From NCBI RefSeq assembly GCF_000328475.2, contig NC_026497.1, forward strand, positions 310,001 to 374,000: DNA of 64,000 nucleotides, read 5' to 3'. Shown here piece by piece: positions 1 through 10,720 of the stretch. The DNA comes from Mycosarcoma maydis. Its lineage: Eukaryota; Basidiomycota; Ustilaginomycetes; Ustilaginales. The notes under the pieces are model-generated. The model ran no database searches. It was not told where the DNA came from and worked only from the letters and a program-made list of their open reading frames with translations. The position numbers and the translations under genes are program-made. Within the stretch, counting starts at the first letter, position 1; each line of letters opens with the position of its first letter.

Positions 1-3000
1 ACTGGGTTGGGTGCTTACAAGCTTCGAAAGGTGGACAAGCAAAGGCACCGTCAGCTTCCGAGTCGCTTTGTGGAAAAAAAAATGTAAAAAAAATCTACCC
101 TCGCAACGCTTCTCTGGTCACCGCACTGCACCGGGCTGCCTAGCTCAGCATCTCCTTGCATATGTCGGACAGCCATAATAGCGTTCAACTGCTCGAGCCT
201 GATGATGGGACGAGCTTATCCCTTGCTGACTTTCCCATGTACGACCGTATCTTCTGCCCGAGTCTACTATAACTAGTGACAGCCAAACGAGGCGGCCTGG
301 ACCGACAACGCTCAGAACGACCCTCTGCTAGCAGAAACTGCTCCTAGTTGAGCCGAATTACTGGTAGCATAATTGGCGTGAGAGATTGTGACTAGCTTCG
401 ATGTGGGCCAAAGGAGGTATCACCACAAATGGTACAGGGCCGCGGCTCATGTGGTATGATATGCGAGGATCAAGATCCGGGTTCTGGACGCTCAACCATT
501 CTCAATGGGCTCGACCGCATCCTCGTGCCTCGCCAAAGCACACGTGAGTACAGTCGCGAGGGTTGCCGAACAAAGCTTCTTCGACGGAATCCTTGTCCCG
601 AGAATTGGAAGCCTCAACGTAGCTAGGTATTTGGGCGAGGCATGAATGAGACTTACATGATCACGCGGTTGTGGTGACAGGACAAGGAGGTACGCAAGGA
701 GGAGACAGCTTGGTGCTAAGCGAGAATATGGTCGTAGCAGTAAATACCGAGTTAAACCCGCAAGTGATATTACTTGAGTCAAGGCAGCAGTACAAACTTT
801 GACCTGAGGAATCCAGGTCAAGCGAACGACTACCGCGACAACCACCATGCCTGGATGGCATACAGCACAAAGTATGCAGGTAGGAGTGAAAGGACGCGGA
901 CCCTCTGACTGCCAGCAGCAAAGCCGCCTCGTGAGCTCGAGACGCTAGCCACCCCTTTAACCTGCGTTGATGCGCTATCAGCGTCGTATCTCGAGGTCTG
1001 CTCGGTGTCGCTTGGTTCGAACGCGGCTCCACAGCGCCAGTGCTTCCGATAGGAAAAGTACAGTGATGAAGGAACAAGTGAGGTGGTGACACTAGCAGTG
1101 TCCAAATCTTCCTTTTTGCGTCTCTGGATCGTGATTGTCGAGTCGTATTGTACCTGCATTCTTGGTCAATTAAGCTTATCTATGGTGTCCACTACTAGCG
1201 TCGCTGTGGTCGCACCGTATACTGCTGTAGATGTGTATCTCACGGGCACTGACGGAAGCTTGGGTAGGACCGTCGTCGGGGTCACACCAGCTCGGCGAAG
1301 TTGAAACTCAACCGACAAATCCATGCACGATGTTTACACAATTAGAAAATGGAACCCGCTCTCTTTCAGCACTAACTTGACTTCAATTATTACCACATAC
1401 AGTACGATAGTTGCTGGGGATTCCATACTTTAATTGAAAATGCAATACGTGATTGTCAATAACTACGTGATGGTGAAACTCCAATTCAAGCCATATGCCG
1501 AACGGCGTCTAAGTAACTTATGAGGCGTCCTTCATACGCGAGTGTGGCTGGGCGTTGCGCGGCGGGGGGGAACGGCGAGTGCTGAGAGCAACGGATGCCA
1601 GCAGCTACGTCGGGCGTTTCCGCCAAACTCGATGTCCCCAGCGAATGTGGCTAGATTCGAACTTTCAGTTTCCGCCTGTAATCGTGAATATCGCGGTTGG
1701 CCCACAGCACCACGATGTTTTCTCGTGTTTGGCGCGCAACTTCTGGTTGATTACAGCGGACAGTGAGGAGCCAGCTGGTATCCTGACTTGGGGCACTCGT
1801 CAGCTGCTGCGACTGCTCCAAGTTGACGCTTAACCTGTTGACTCGGACCTGACCTCGTTACGCATTTCAGAATTATCCACTCGCTCTCGCTTCCAAAAAG
1901 GTGAAGCTTGGTGTGAACACCTCGGCTCAGCGCTCGTCGCCCAATGATCGGCAGCTGGGCCAAGCTGAGACAGGAATGAGCCGTGTGAAAATTGCGGGGG
2001 AACTGTACCATAAGCCATGCTTAATTCAAGGTGAATCCTCGCCTAAGCGCATTCTATGCATGCCTGGTGCATTTATTAATATTGCAATCTGCCAGGCGCT
2101 AACTTACAGTCGTAAGTATGGCCAAATAGGCTCCTGGTCGCAATTCCGTACTGCAAATAAGACCCTTGACTTGCGCCTATCTCGTGATTCTGATACGTGC
2201 ATCTTGAGGCATCCAAATCTGAGTTGAACCTGATGCCTTCATCTGTCCCTCCCAGTCGATGGCGCCGGCGCCAAATTGATTTTTGTGATGGGCGGAAGGC
2301 TGGATATGCATCAACACAATACCCTCCCGTCATTATGTGTGAGATGTACAACCAACGCGCCAGAAACGGGGAGCTCCTGCATCGGAGTATACTATGACTC
2401 GCCACAACTCCTATCGAGACCCCTTTTTTTGGCTGTGTTGATAGAGACCTCTTTGTTTCTAGTCGGCTCGCACGCCTTGAGCTTGACTGTGAGTAAGAGT
2501 CGTGTGCGATTGCATCCTGAGCGAAATCAGGGTCATCGGGGTGACAGCAGAAAGAAATTGGCACCGTGTGGGAACATGGAGTGAATCCGACTTAGCTAAG
2601 CACAGAATGATATTTCCGCGTCGCCTTGTGCGCTGCTCTGCCTTTTAGCTTGGACGCTCCGCCGTAGTCCAGGACTGCTCTTTTGGGTTTGAGGCTTTTC
2701 GCTGCGGCCGTTTACCATATCGCTGTCCTGCCATGCGACTATGGGTGGTCACATTCTTGATCCTGAATCGTAATTAATGATCTAGGGTCTCGGAGTTTCC
2801 GTCTTAGCGCGACGAGTTTGACCGGAAAGTCACTTGCCTCTGGTCAAGTGATCAACTGCCATTGTCCAGCATTCTCGTAATCATTCTTGCAGTGCTGTTC
2901 AAGGTTGATGGGCCTCTAGAGGGGAATGGGCGGAACGAAGCATGAATGATCGAATTTGGAATGGCGATTCAAGATTGTCCAGCGGCAAACCAAACCTTAG

Positions 3001-3418
3001 TTGTGGGAAATAAACCAGGGCGCGCTGATGGGATTTTTAGAGTGCCCTTTCTCCCGCTACGAAGTTTCGCGTCTGTTGATCATTCAAGTAACAATCAAAA
3101 CCCCAGCACTTCTCGCCGAGGAAATCATGTCGCTTTTTCCCCTTGTTCTGGTGAGGCATCCTGTGCTTGAACAAACCCGAGGCGCGTTTCGGTCTTTGAG
3201 CGTTACTGTAGAGAGGTGCAGCCCTGCAATGTTGTCCACTCCTTTCTTCGGGAATGGACTTGACGATGTTGGCACGTTTACGTGATCCAGCTGAGTATCA
3301 GACTCCTCAGGAACATATAACTTAATCAGCGAATATATACAGCACAGAAAATATATATCAATATTCAGAGCAAAATCTGTGGATAGTGAAACAGACCCTG
3401 GGAACGGGATCGGGGAGC
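1..3418. other. gene-poor region, no supported gene
   Basis: Stop codons interrupt all six frames. The longest open stretch is about 160 codons (2076-2564, minus) and shows no recognisable domain, targeting signal or plausible splice-joined continuation. I could not recognise a transposase, reverse transcriptase or integrase fragment, nor terminal repeats. The texture differs from the rest of the window, which is densely coding. It may be an old degraded element, a fast-evolving spacer or non-coding transcription units; the sequence alone does not decide. Confidence 0.5.
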
Positions 3419-3484
3419 GGGAAAGGGAAAGGGAAAGGGAAAGGGAAAGGGAAAGGGAAAGGGAAAGGGAAAGGGAAAGGGAAA
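3419..3484 (+). repeat. (GGGAAA)11 hexanucleotide tandem repeat
   Basis: Eleven perfect copies of GGGAAA in tandem (66 bases), preceded by imperfect G-rich sequence from about 3398. It is a strongly strand-asymmetric purine tract with 11 G-triplets, able in principle to form triplex or G-quadruplex structure. It lies outside any supported gene. Confidence 0.95.
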
Positions 3485-6295
3485 CGATGCACCATGGTCG
3501 AGAGTAGAATTGGGCACTTTGGCATCATGTCACGTCACGTCAAACGACGCGTTTTTGGATGGGACTGCGTCTCGCGTAAATGGAGGTTTCCGGCTGGGCC
3601 CGATTTTCGCTGAAATGCATTCCATATTACACCGCTGATCAGGCACGACCTAGGAATCGATCGATCTGCCACTGGAATGGACGTTGCATGCTGCTGGCGC
3701 CGACATCCACGCGAGCTAAAGCGATGAGCAAAACATGGACACGTGACACTGTTGAATCATTGGCACATTCGTGATGCTGGAGACTGAAAAAAGCTTTGGC
3801 GGGTGGCCCGATATAGCTCGGTCGGGTGAGACTGCACGACAACGAGAATGCTCTACGGATTTGCGGCCGTGCCAGACAGCCAGACTCTGCTGACAACAGC
3901 GCGAAGGGGGAAAGGAGGAGAGGTTGCGGTCTGAATTGGTGACTGCCGGATGACGACGACGTCGCCGAGACTGACTTGTTTCAACACGAGCCTGTCGCCT
4001 TTCCGAGTCTCTTGTCTACCGGGTGTAAGGGCATCAAGCTTGGTTTGAGCCTCCGACTCGGTTCTCGCAGGTGATTCTTGGGACGTGACTGGCTAGGTGG
4101 TATGCTGTCGAGCAAGCTACCACAGGGAAAGCGCTTGTCGCATCAAATCTGGTCAAGATCGCGGTCTGTATCAACTCCGACGACCTGCCGATGGTTCGAA
4201 GAAAAAGAAAAAGAAGAAGAATAAAGAAGACCGTGAATTTCCAAGCTAGGAAAGGCACCGACTTAAAGGCCCGCAGAGCAAGCCTTATATTATTGCACAG
4301 CTCGATCGCGAACGATCCGCATTCCGCCACACACGCGCGCTCAGTTCATTTTCCGACGTCGAAGATCGAAAGGGGGTGCAAAATGGTTGATGGAGCTGGA
4401 GGATCGAAACCAGGGCCAGAAGTCTTGAATGCGAGGAATCTCGGATGCGAGACAGCTGACAAAGTGCAACATTGCTCCAACGAGGCGATGGCAGGGCCTT
4501 TACTTGGCGAGAACAAGTGTGAGGCTGCAGATGCAGACGACAAACACTTGGCGAACTCCAATGGGTGATCGATGTCAAGCAGTAGCTCTTGCCGATTACG
4601 ATCACGAAAGATACACGAATAGCCCGGATGGTGCGTTTGGCGCTTAAATTGTGAATCGAACCACCGACGTTGGCGGGAGCAGTTAAAACAATGCCGATGC
4701 TTAAGATCGTGGGCCAACAAGCAGCCTGGTTGTAAATCACGAAAACGAAAGTGTGATTTTAGCACGCGCAGAAGTGGAAGCTCTGCCACTTGCAGATGGA
4801 ATTCAGGGTTGATAGCGACGAGCGGCCTAGACTTGCGAGGCAGTGATGATGCAGCTGCACTCGCATGTTTCGAGACTGCAAAGCTAGCGAGATGCGATCG
4901 TACAGCGCTGGAAAAACGGTGACAGCTACTGTAAGTTAAGTCGGTCGGGTTGGTACCGAAACTCACGACTCCGTGACAGGTTTTGACACCAAGCTGAAGC
5001 AAGCGAGGTAGTACGTCTCGGCTGTCGTCTGCTGCAAACTGTCTTCTGCACAGCTGTTTTCTGCACAGCGTGGACGTGCAAATTTCTCAGGAGTACGGCT
5101 TATGATTTTTCGTGTTACAGCCGATGCAATTTCGCCAATATCCGAGACCGAGGCTAACGCATGTGTTGGTACGAACCGCTGCATGCTCAATGCTTGGAGC
5201 AAGAGGGTGTCTGCTGGTACAGCGTATCGATGGTAGAAGATAAAGGTTGAGCTTGACAAAAAGCACGAGAGCAGTTGATGGACGACGAGGCGATGGTCAT
5301 GTCACTACGCCTTGCAAGCAAATGCACCGACAACCGAAACCGATTGGGGGAGCGGACAAAACGAGACAGCAGCGATTCGCTCTTGGATAATATGCCATTT
5401 GTGCTTTGGATGGTGAGAGTGAAGTGGGCATCCAGTTCAGCCAGGCGAATGTCGAGCCAATCGCGGGGTAAACTTGCAAGCGAAGCAAGGGCACACGTCT
5501 TGTGCAGAGACAAAGTAGCTCAAGCAGGTGCAGCAGCAGGTTTCTAGGAGGAGGAGGGTTGCAGAAAACGAACTGTGGCAGGCGACATGACACGGATGGC
5601 CGCTGCAGCACAGCTCGTCGCCCATCCCAAACTGGACGATCAAACGAGGCCGATCGAGGTGAGAATGCCCCTCTCTGGCATTTCGGTCTTAATGAGCACT
5701 CTTGTTCTACGCTTCGCAAGGTGTTGAAGAGATAGATGCCTGTCGCGAGGATCGACAGGGGAGAGTGATGACGATCATGCCACGGCGTTGATCGAAGCAT
5801 GCCAATCTTGTATTGGGAAGCACAAGCGAGTGTTGGTGTGTGTTTGTGAGCGTGTCGATGATAATTGCACCTGGCTCGCGTTTTCGAGTGAGTGTGAGTA
5901 GAAGTGCGGCAATTTCACGATTCGCTCGCGATGGTTCAAGTAAAAATTAGTTGAAATTCACCATTAACTTATGAGCGAACGCACAAGTTTATTTCCCTTA
6001 CCTTTGCAGCTTTAAACGACGAGGCGGCTACGAGCAAGCCTATTGAACCGATCTGGGACAGCGGACTGTGAAGATGAACTGTAGACGGAATACACACGCG
6101 ACAGTCACGAGTGGCTTTCGGACGCACTCTTGGGTGTGAGTGGAGAGGGGTTGCGTCAGCGAATTCGGACAGCGTCAGCGGCTGAAAAGCTGTTGTGCCT
6201 CCGATCTTCGCGTTACATTTCAGTCTCAGACCCCGGATCCTGCTTTTCTCGCTTGCGTCTGGCTCCCCTGTTACGGTACGATGAATAAATGTCTT
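3485..6295. other. intergenic region, no supported gene
   Basis: Open frames up to 218 codons occur on the minus strand (4346-5002) and 167 codons (5297-5800), but none resembles a known family. They overlap one another in competing frames, and their Cys/His/Ser-rich composition looks like chance translation. I see no promoter, tRNA or repeat array here that I can support. Confidence 0.45.
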
Positions 6296-6345
6296 AAAGA
6301 ATGTTATTTTTTAATATGATCAATTTTAAATAATATCTTAATTGC
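6296..6345. other. AT-rich patch
   Basis: About 50 bases composed almost wholly of A and T, including [17 protein letters not shown] sequence, in otherwise GC-balanced surroundings. No gene is visible. It could be a DNA-unwinding or nucleosome-depleted element upstream of the kinase leader. Confidence 0.5.
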
Positions 6346-7690
6346 ACTTTCCTCTGTCTCTGATCCGCACGCACCCAGACATTCCATTCCACAGCCCCCG
6401 GTTTGCATTTACGATTTCTGACAATCACGTATGTTATTATTATTTGTGAATTTCTGGGCATTCACGATTTTCCCGCTGAGCAGCGCAGCAGCTTTATTGA
6501 TAACTTGATGCTGTTTCGCATGCTCTTTAAAATTCACGGCTCACGATTCCCACTGAATAATCGCATTGAAACCCCTGTTTTGCCTCGATTCCTCGATTCG
6601 TTCGACAGTGACAACTTATGCGCCCTCGCCTCGCGATGCGCTTTGCCTCTCTCCTCTCCTCTCCCCTCTCTCTCTCTCTCTCTCTCTCTGCCTCTTGCTG
6701 GTGCTGCTACTGCTGTCCGCTTGTGCCTAGTCGATCGTGTCTCGTTGATCAACAACGCAGTGACAACCTTGGTCTTGTCGAGCTAGCATTGGTCACTTTC
6801 GGTGATTCGTGAATCTTGTAGCTCTCTGCACACAAATCGCCGTCCGCCTCCGTTAGGTAGTAGCATGGCTAGACCCCCGCGCTTCGGACCTGGCATTCTC
6901 GATCTCTTGCATTCGTGATTCTTGCTTGATTCTTTGGCCAGTCACTCACTCCGCTCCATCAGTGCACTGATCTGTCATCAACTTAGTCGCAATACAGTCA
7001 GCTCGTGCTAAGAGGCACCAGTGTGCATACCTTCATACCCAAGCACACCCAGCTATTCTCTTGTCGTCTGTTGGTGCCTGCCTCGCCTGACATGCAAGTT
7101 CGCTGCCAGTCCGCGAATCCAAGTCTGTACATGCTAAAGCTCGCTCGATCCTCCTGACAAGTCTTCGACAGTGACAGTCCTGACATTGGCTCCTCCTTCC
7201 TCATCTTGGAACCTCGCTGCTGGCATCACCATCTTTCTTTCCTTCTTCCACCACCACCATCGCGACCACCAACTACCAACCTCTTTGCTCTCCATAGCAC
7301 CCACCTGCTCTTCTCGTCAGAGCCATCGCTTCAATTCCATACAGCACAACTCGGCTTCTTCTCATCCTGCGACACCTCGTAGCCCCATCAATACAAACCG
7401 CCTGCGTCACCTCGCGTTGCGCTCGCATTTATTCATCCCGTTCTTCTCACATAGCCCCTCTGACCTCCACCACCGCGACCAGTCGTAACATCTGCCCACT
7501 AGCATCGCCAAGGTTGGAGCCACCGCTAACGTCGCACCGCTTGCATAGCTCGCACTGCTAGCCAACCCATCCTTCGCTGCCCGCGTCCGCCTTCACATTC
7601 TCTCTGTTTCAGCCCTCTTGACATCTTGCTTGCACATGCACTCGACTGCCGCGTGACCACCATCTATCCTCCGTCACCGCCCCGTCAATC
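6346..7690 (+). other. long pyrimidine-rich leader/promoter of the PASK-type kinase
   Basis: From about 6600 to the kinase ATG at 7691 the plus strand is strongly C/T-rich, as in long 5' leaders of smut genes. It includes a (CT)12 run at 6665-6689 and several short upstream open frames (for example 7171-7488) with no recognisable product. Probably promoter plus a long 5' untranslated region; transcript mapping would decide where it starts. Confidence 0.45.
6665..6689 (+). repeat. (CT)12 microsatellite
   Basis: Dinucleotide CT run embedded in a longer pyrimidine tract within the putative promoter/leader of the downstream kinase. Confidence 0.9.
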
Positions 7691-10324
7691 ATGGTATGTC
7701 CCGCTCAACGATCCTCGACCCGCGTTCATGATGATCCTTGTGCCATGTCCTTACCTCTGCTCTTTTTCACTCCTTTCTGCTGTTCTTGGCATGTGCAGAT
7801 GATGGCGTCCAGCTTGACTCCGCAACCACATGCGCTTCAACACCACATGGATGCTGCCAAAGATGCATGGAATCCTGCCGAGGATATGGAGTGTGATGCA
7901 GATGAGATCCGCATTGCCGCTCCACTCAAACCAAACCGTGTCATGACCAACATGGTCTCGTCCCTCTCTAATCACTCCATCTCCTCATCAAGCAGCTCCG
8001 GAGATTTTGAGCCAGAGCTCAGCCAGTCGCTCGGCTCGGTCTCGAGCTTTGACCTCCGCACCCCGCTCAAGCCTAGCCTCGCTGCAAACCACCTCTACGA
8101 TCCCAACGGATCCTTCAACAGTCTTGGCCTCCACAAGCAGCCCGCACACCTCGCATCCCATCTTAACAAGAACTTGCTCGCCGAAGCGCTCGCCGCACGA
8201 AAAGCTCGCCCAGCCTCCAACCCTTCCGATATGGCCATTGTCGAAGATGCCTCATATCCGTCATCAGCCCACGCCGGCGCGCCGCCATCCTCGCAGCAAG
8301 TCTCTCCGAAGAGTCTCGCTCCGACGGGCGTACATGCCTTGTCCATTGCCTCGCCTTCGTCCCCGCTCAATCGTCCCAACAAGCCCAAACTGACTCTTCC
8401 CGCCCTGGCCCCCTCGGCGTTCGCACGTCCCAACTTTCCTCAAACACCCGGCGGAAGCCTCTTCTTTGGCGCTCGCGATGGCGCCGCCACGGGTGCACCA
8501 GTCAGTCCCTTCTTACCTCCTACACCCCTTGTAGCCTCGATGATGGAGGCCGAACAAAGCAAGCGCATCGCCCGAGGCGAGCAGCGCGACCCATCCACCT
8601 CGCCTCAATCTTGTCGTACATCCTTGCCTTTCCCCATCCTCTCCACACCCCGCCAGGCCAAGCCTGTCCGCGCTCCCCTTCAGCGACATGGCTCGCTTGG
8701 CATGTCGCCACTGTCGCGTGAGTTTGCCAGCGTCAGCATGCGCGGAAAGTCCAAGAGCAACGAAAACACCTCGTCCACTGGTTCTCCCCTTCCACGTCGA
8801 GCACAAGAGCTGTCGCCTGCTCACAATCCTGGCTCGCCGTCGACACTCCTCACTCCTCCCTACTCGCCGCTCATCTTGGCCAAGAGCTTGCCAGAAGAAG
8901 CTTCGATCATCACACAACGCAGATCGAGCAGTCCCAGCAGCAGCGTTTCGTCGTCTAGCAGCAAAAAGCTACGAGCCAAAGAGAGTCTTCTCGGTGGTGG
9001 GGCCGATCTCTCGCGTTCCTTCAGCGCCAATCGCTTCAAGTCAAACACACGCCCAAAGGCGATTCCAAAGCCATTCAACCTCGACAAGGCTTTCCCCACC
9101 GATTCGCAAAGTCTCCATGCCAACCCGACCAGCCCGCAGCCGCTTTCGGCGCCTGCCATGAAGATTTCGTTTGCTGACGACGACACCGAGGTCGAAATCG
9201 ACCAGCGTCTGAGCCCCGAGCCGATGCTGCCCGAGGCGTCCGATTCTCAACTGGGCGTCGCCTCGCCAAAACCCGATGCTTCGCTGCTATCGCCGTGCGA
9301 CGCACTCAAAGCGCCTGCCATGGAAAAGTCGTTTAGCGCTCCGCTCCCGCCGCCCGCACAGACGGTCTCGGCACGCCACTTGGCCGACCACGAATTGCAT
9401 CCTCGCTTTGCTTCTTTGTACACAATCGGAGACGAGCTTGGCAGCGGTGGGTTCGGATTTGTTGTCGCCGCCAGGCGCAACACCGATGGCTTGCCCGTGG
9501 CGGTCAAGTTTATCTTCAAAAAGAAAGTGCCTGCCCACGGCTGGGTGCGCGACCCCAAGCTCGGCGTGATTCCCATGGAGGCGTTTGTGCTCAAGGTGGT
9601 GGACCATCCTGGTGTGGTCAAGTTTATCGATCTATTTGACGACCACCAATTTTTCTACCTGGTCATGGAGCTGCACGGTACGCCCTGGCAACCACCAGCT
9701 TCCGAGCCTGTCGCGCCCATAAACGCGCTTCGTCCGGCGCCCATGATGCGCCGATCGAGCCGCGATCTGTTCGAGTGCATCGAACAGCACTCCAAGTTGA
9801 CCGAGGAGCAGGCTCAATGGGTCTTTGCACAGGTCGTCGAGACCGTCTGGCATCTGGATCGGATCGGCATCTGTCATCGCGACATCAAGGACGAAAACTG
9901 CGTCGTCGATGCCGACTTTAACGTCAAGCTCATCGACTTTGGCTCGGCAGTGATCACTGACGTTCGCAAGCCGCAGCCGTACTTTAATCGGTTCTTCGGA
10001 ACCATGACTTTTGCCAGTCCTGAGATCTTGCAAGGTCGACCGTACCGTGCGCCGCATGCCGAGATCTGGTCGCTTGGCGTTCTGCTCTCGATCCTACTGA
10101 GTGGTCAGTGTCCCTTCGCCGACCCAGCCGCTGCGATCAAAGGTCAAATCAGCAAGCCCAAGGGTGCTTGGTCCGCCGACGCACTAAACCTTCTTCTCAT
10201 GTGTCTCGACGTCGACCCTGAACGTCGTGCCACCATCTCTCAGATCAGAGATCACCCATGGGTCCACAGAGCCTGGAAGGAACGCGCTGCGAAACTGCAA
10301 GAGCCCAACCAAGCTTCACTTTAA
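7691..10324 (+). CDS. PAS-kinase-type serine/threonine protein kinase
   Basis: The kinase domain occupies roughly residues 540-822 of a predicted 842-residue protein. Visible are the glycine loop GSGGFGFV, the VAVKFIFKKK lysine, the HRDIKDEN catalytic loop (about residue 693), DFG in LIDFGSAV, an APE-like SPE, and the WVRDPKLGVIP and DLFECIE segments typical of the PASK/Psk1-Psk2 catalytic domain. That family phosphorylates metabolic and translation targets in response to nutrients. The N-terminal 540 residues are Ser/Pro-rich and disordered, and I see no PAS domain. A consensus intron starts directly after the ATG: GTATGT at 7694 and TGTGCAG ending at 7798 (105 bases). It is in frame and stop-free, so retention would add 35 residues. 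Probable exons are 7691-7693 and 7799-10324. If splicing is wrong, the second ATG at 7799 still gives essentially the same protein. Confidence 0.85.
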   Translation: MVCPAQRSSTRVHDDPCAMSLPLLFFTPFCCSWHVQMMASSLTPQPHALQHHMDAAKDAWNPAEDMECDADEIRIAAPLKPNRVMTNMVSSLSNHSISSSSSSGDFEPELSQSLGSVSSFDLRTPLKPSLAANHLYDPNGSFNSLGLHKQPAHLASHLNKNLLAEALAARKARPASNPSDMAIVEDASYPSSAHAGAPPSSQQVSPKSLAPTGVHALSIASPSSPLNRPNKPKLTLPALAPSAFARPNFPQTPGGSLFFGARDGAATGAPVSPFLPPTPLVASMMEAEQSKRIARGEQRDPSTSPQSCRTSLPFPILSTPRQAKPVRAPLQRHGSLGMSPLSREFASVSMRGKSKSNENTSSTGSPLPRRAQELSPAHNPGSPSTLLTPPYSPLILAKSLPEEASIITQRRSSSPSSSVSSSSSKKLRAKESLLGGGADLSRSFSANRFKSNTRPKAIPKPFNLDKAFPTDSQSLHANPTSPQPLSAPAMKISFADDDTEVEIDQRLSPEPMLPEASDSQLGVASPKPDASLLSPCDALKAPAMEKSFSAPLPPPAQTVSARHLADHELHPRFASLYTIGDELGSGGFGFVVAARRNTDGLPVAVKFIFKKKVPAHGWVRDPKLGVIPMEAFVLKVVDHPGVVKFIDLFDDHQFFYLVMELHGTPWQPPASEPVAPINALRPAPMMRRSSRDLFECIEQHSKLTEEQAQWVFAQVVETVWHLDRIGICHRDIKDENCVVDADFNVKLIDFGSAVITDVRKPQPYFNRFFGTMTFASPEILQGRPYRAPHAEIWSLGVLLSILLSGQCPFADPAAAIKGQISKPKGAWSADALNLLLMCLDVDPERRATISQIRDHPWVHRAWKERAAKLQEPNQASL

Positions 10325-10720
10325 ATTCGCTTCTCCCAATTCTCCGTTCGTCTTTGCATTTCTGATTCTCATTCGTGTTTGCATTCATTCTGCATCCTTT
10401 GTCGTCTACAACCCTAGCATTTTCCCCCTTTCCCTAGCATGATCCGTATCCTCCTCTTTTTATATCTTACTCATGACTGTCGTTACTTGCCACTTTCTGC
10501 TGTATTCTAGTCGCTCTTTATCTAGTGTTTTCTCTCGTCAAGCGGTGTGTGCTGTGCGATGCTGGGTAGGCTAATGCCTCGATTCTCGAGACGGCAAGCA
10601 CGTGTGCTGGCGCGACAAGTCTCGCGGCGAGCGTTCAAGGGTTGAATTGGAATCTTCAGACGCGCTCTGGAACTACAAATGCAGGAGAGCGGAAGCACGT
10701 TGCGAGCGGGACGATGAGCA
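10325..10720. other. convergent 3' intergenic region
   Basis: 396 bases between the convergent kinase and ARPC1 stop codons. T-rich plus-strand sequence follows the kinase stop, as expected for a 3' untranslated region. No gene or repeat seen. Confidence 0.5.

Noticed and set aside
998..1035. Possible tRNA from a GGTTCGAAC T-loop-like string
   Set aside because: No convincing acceptor, D or anticodon stem pairing around it; isolated T-loop-like strings are common.
4346..5002. 218-codon minus-strand open frame in the gene-poor region
   Set aside because: No family resemblance; His/Ser/Cys-rich with competing frames, no plausible promoter or splice partner.
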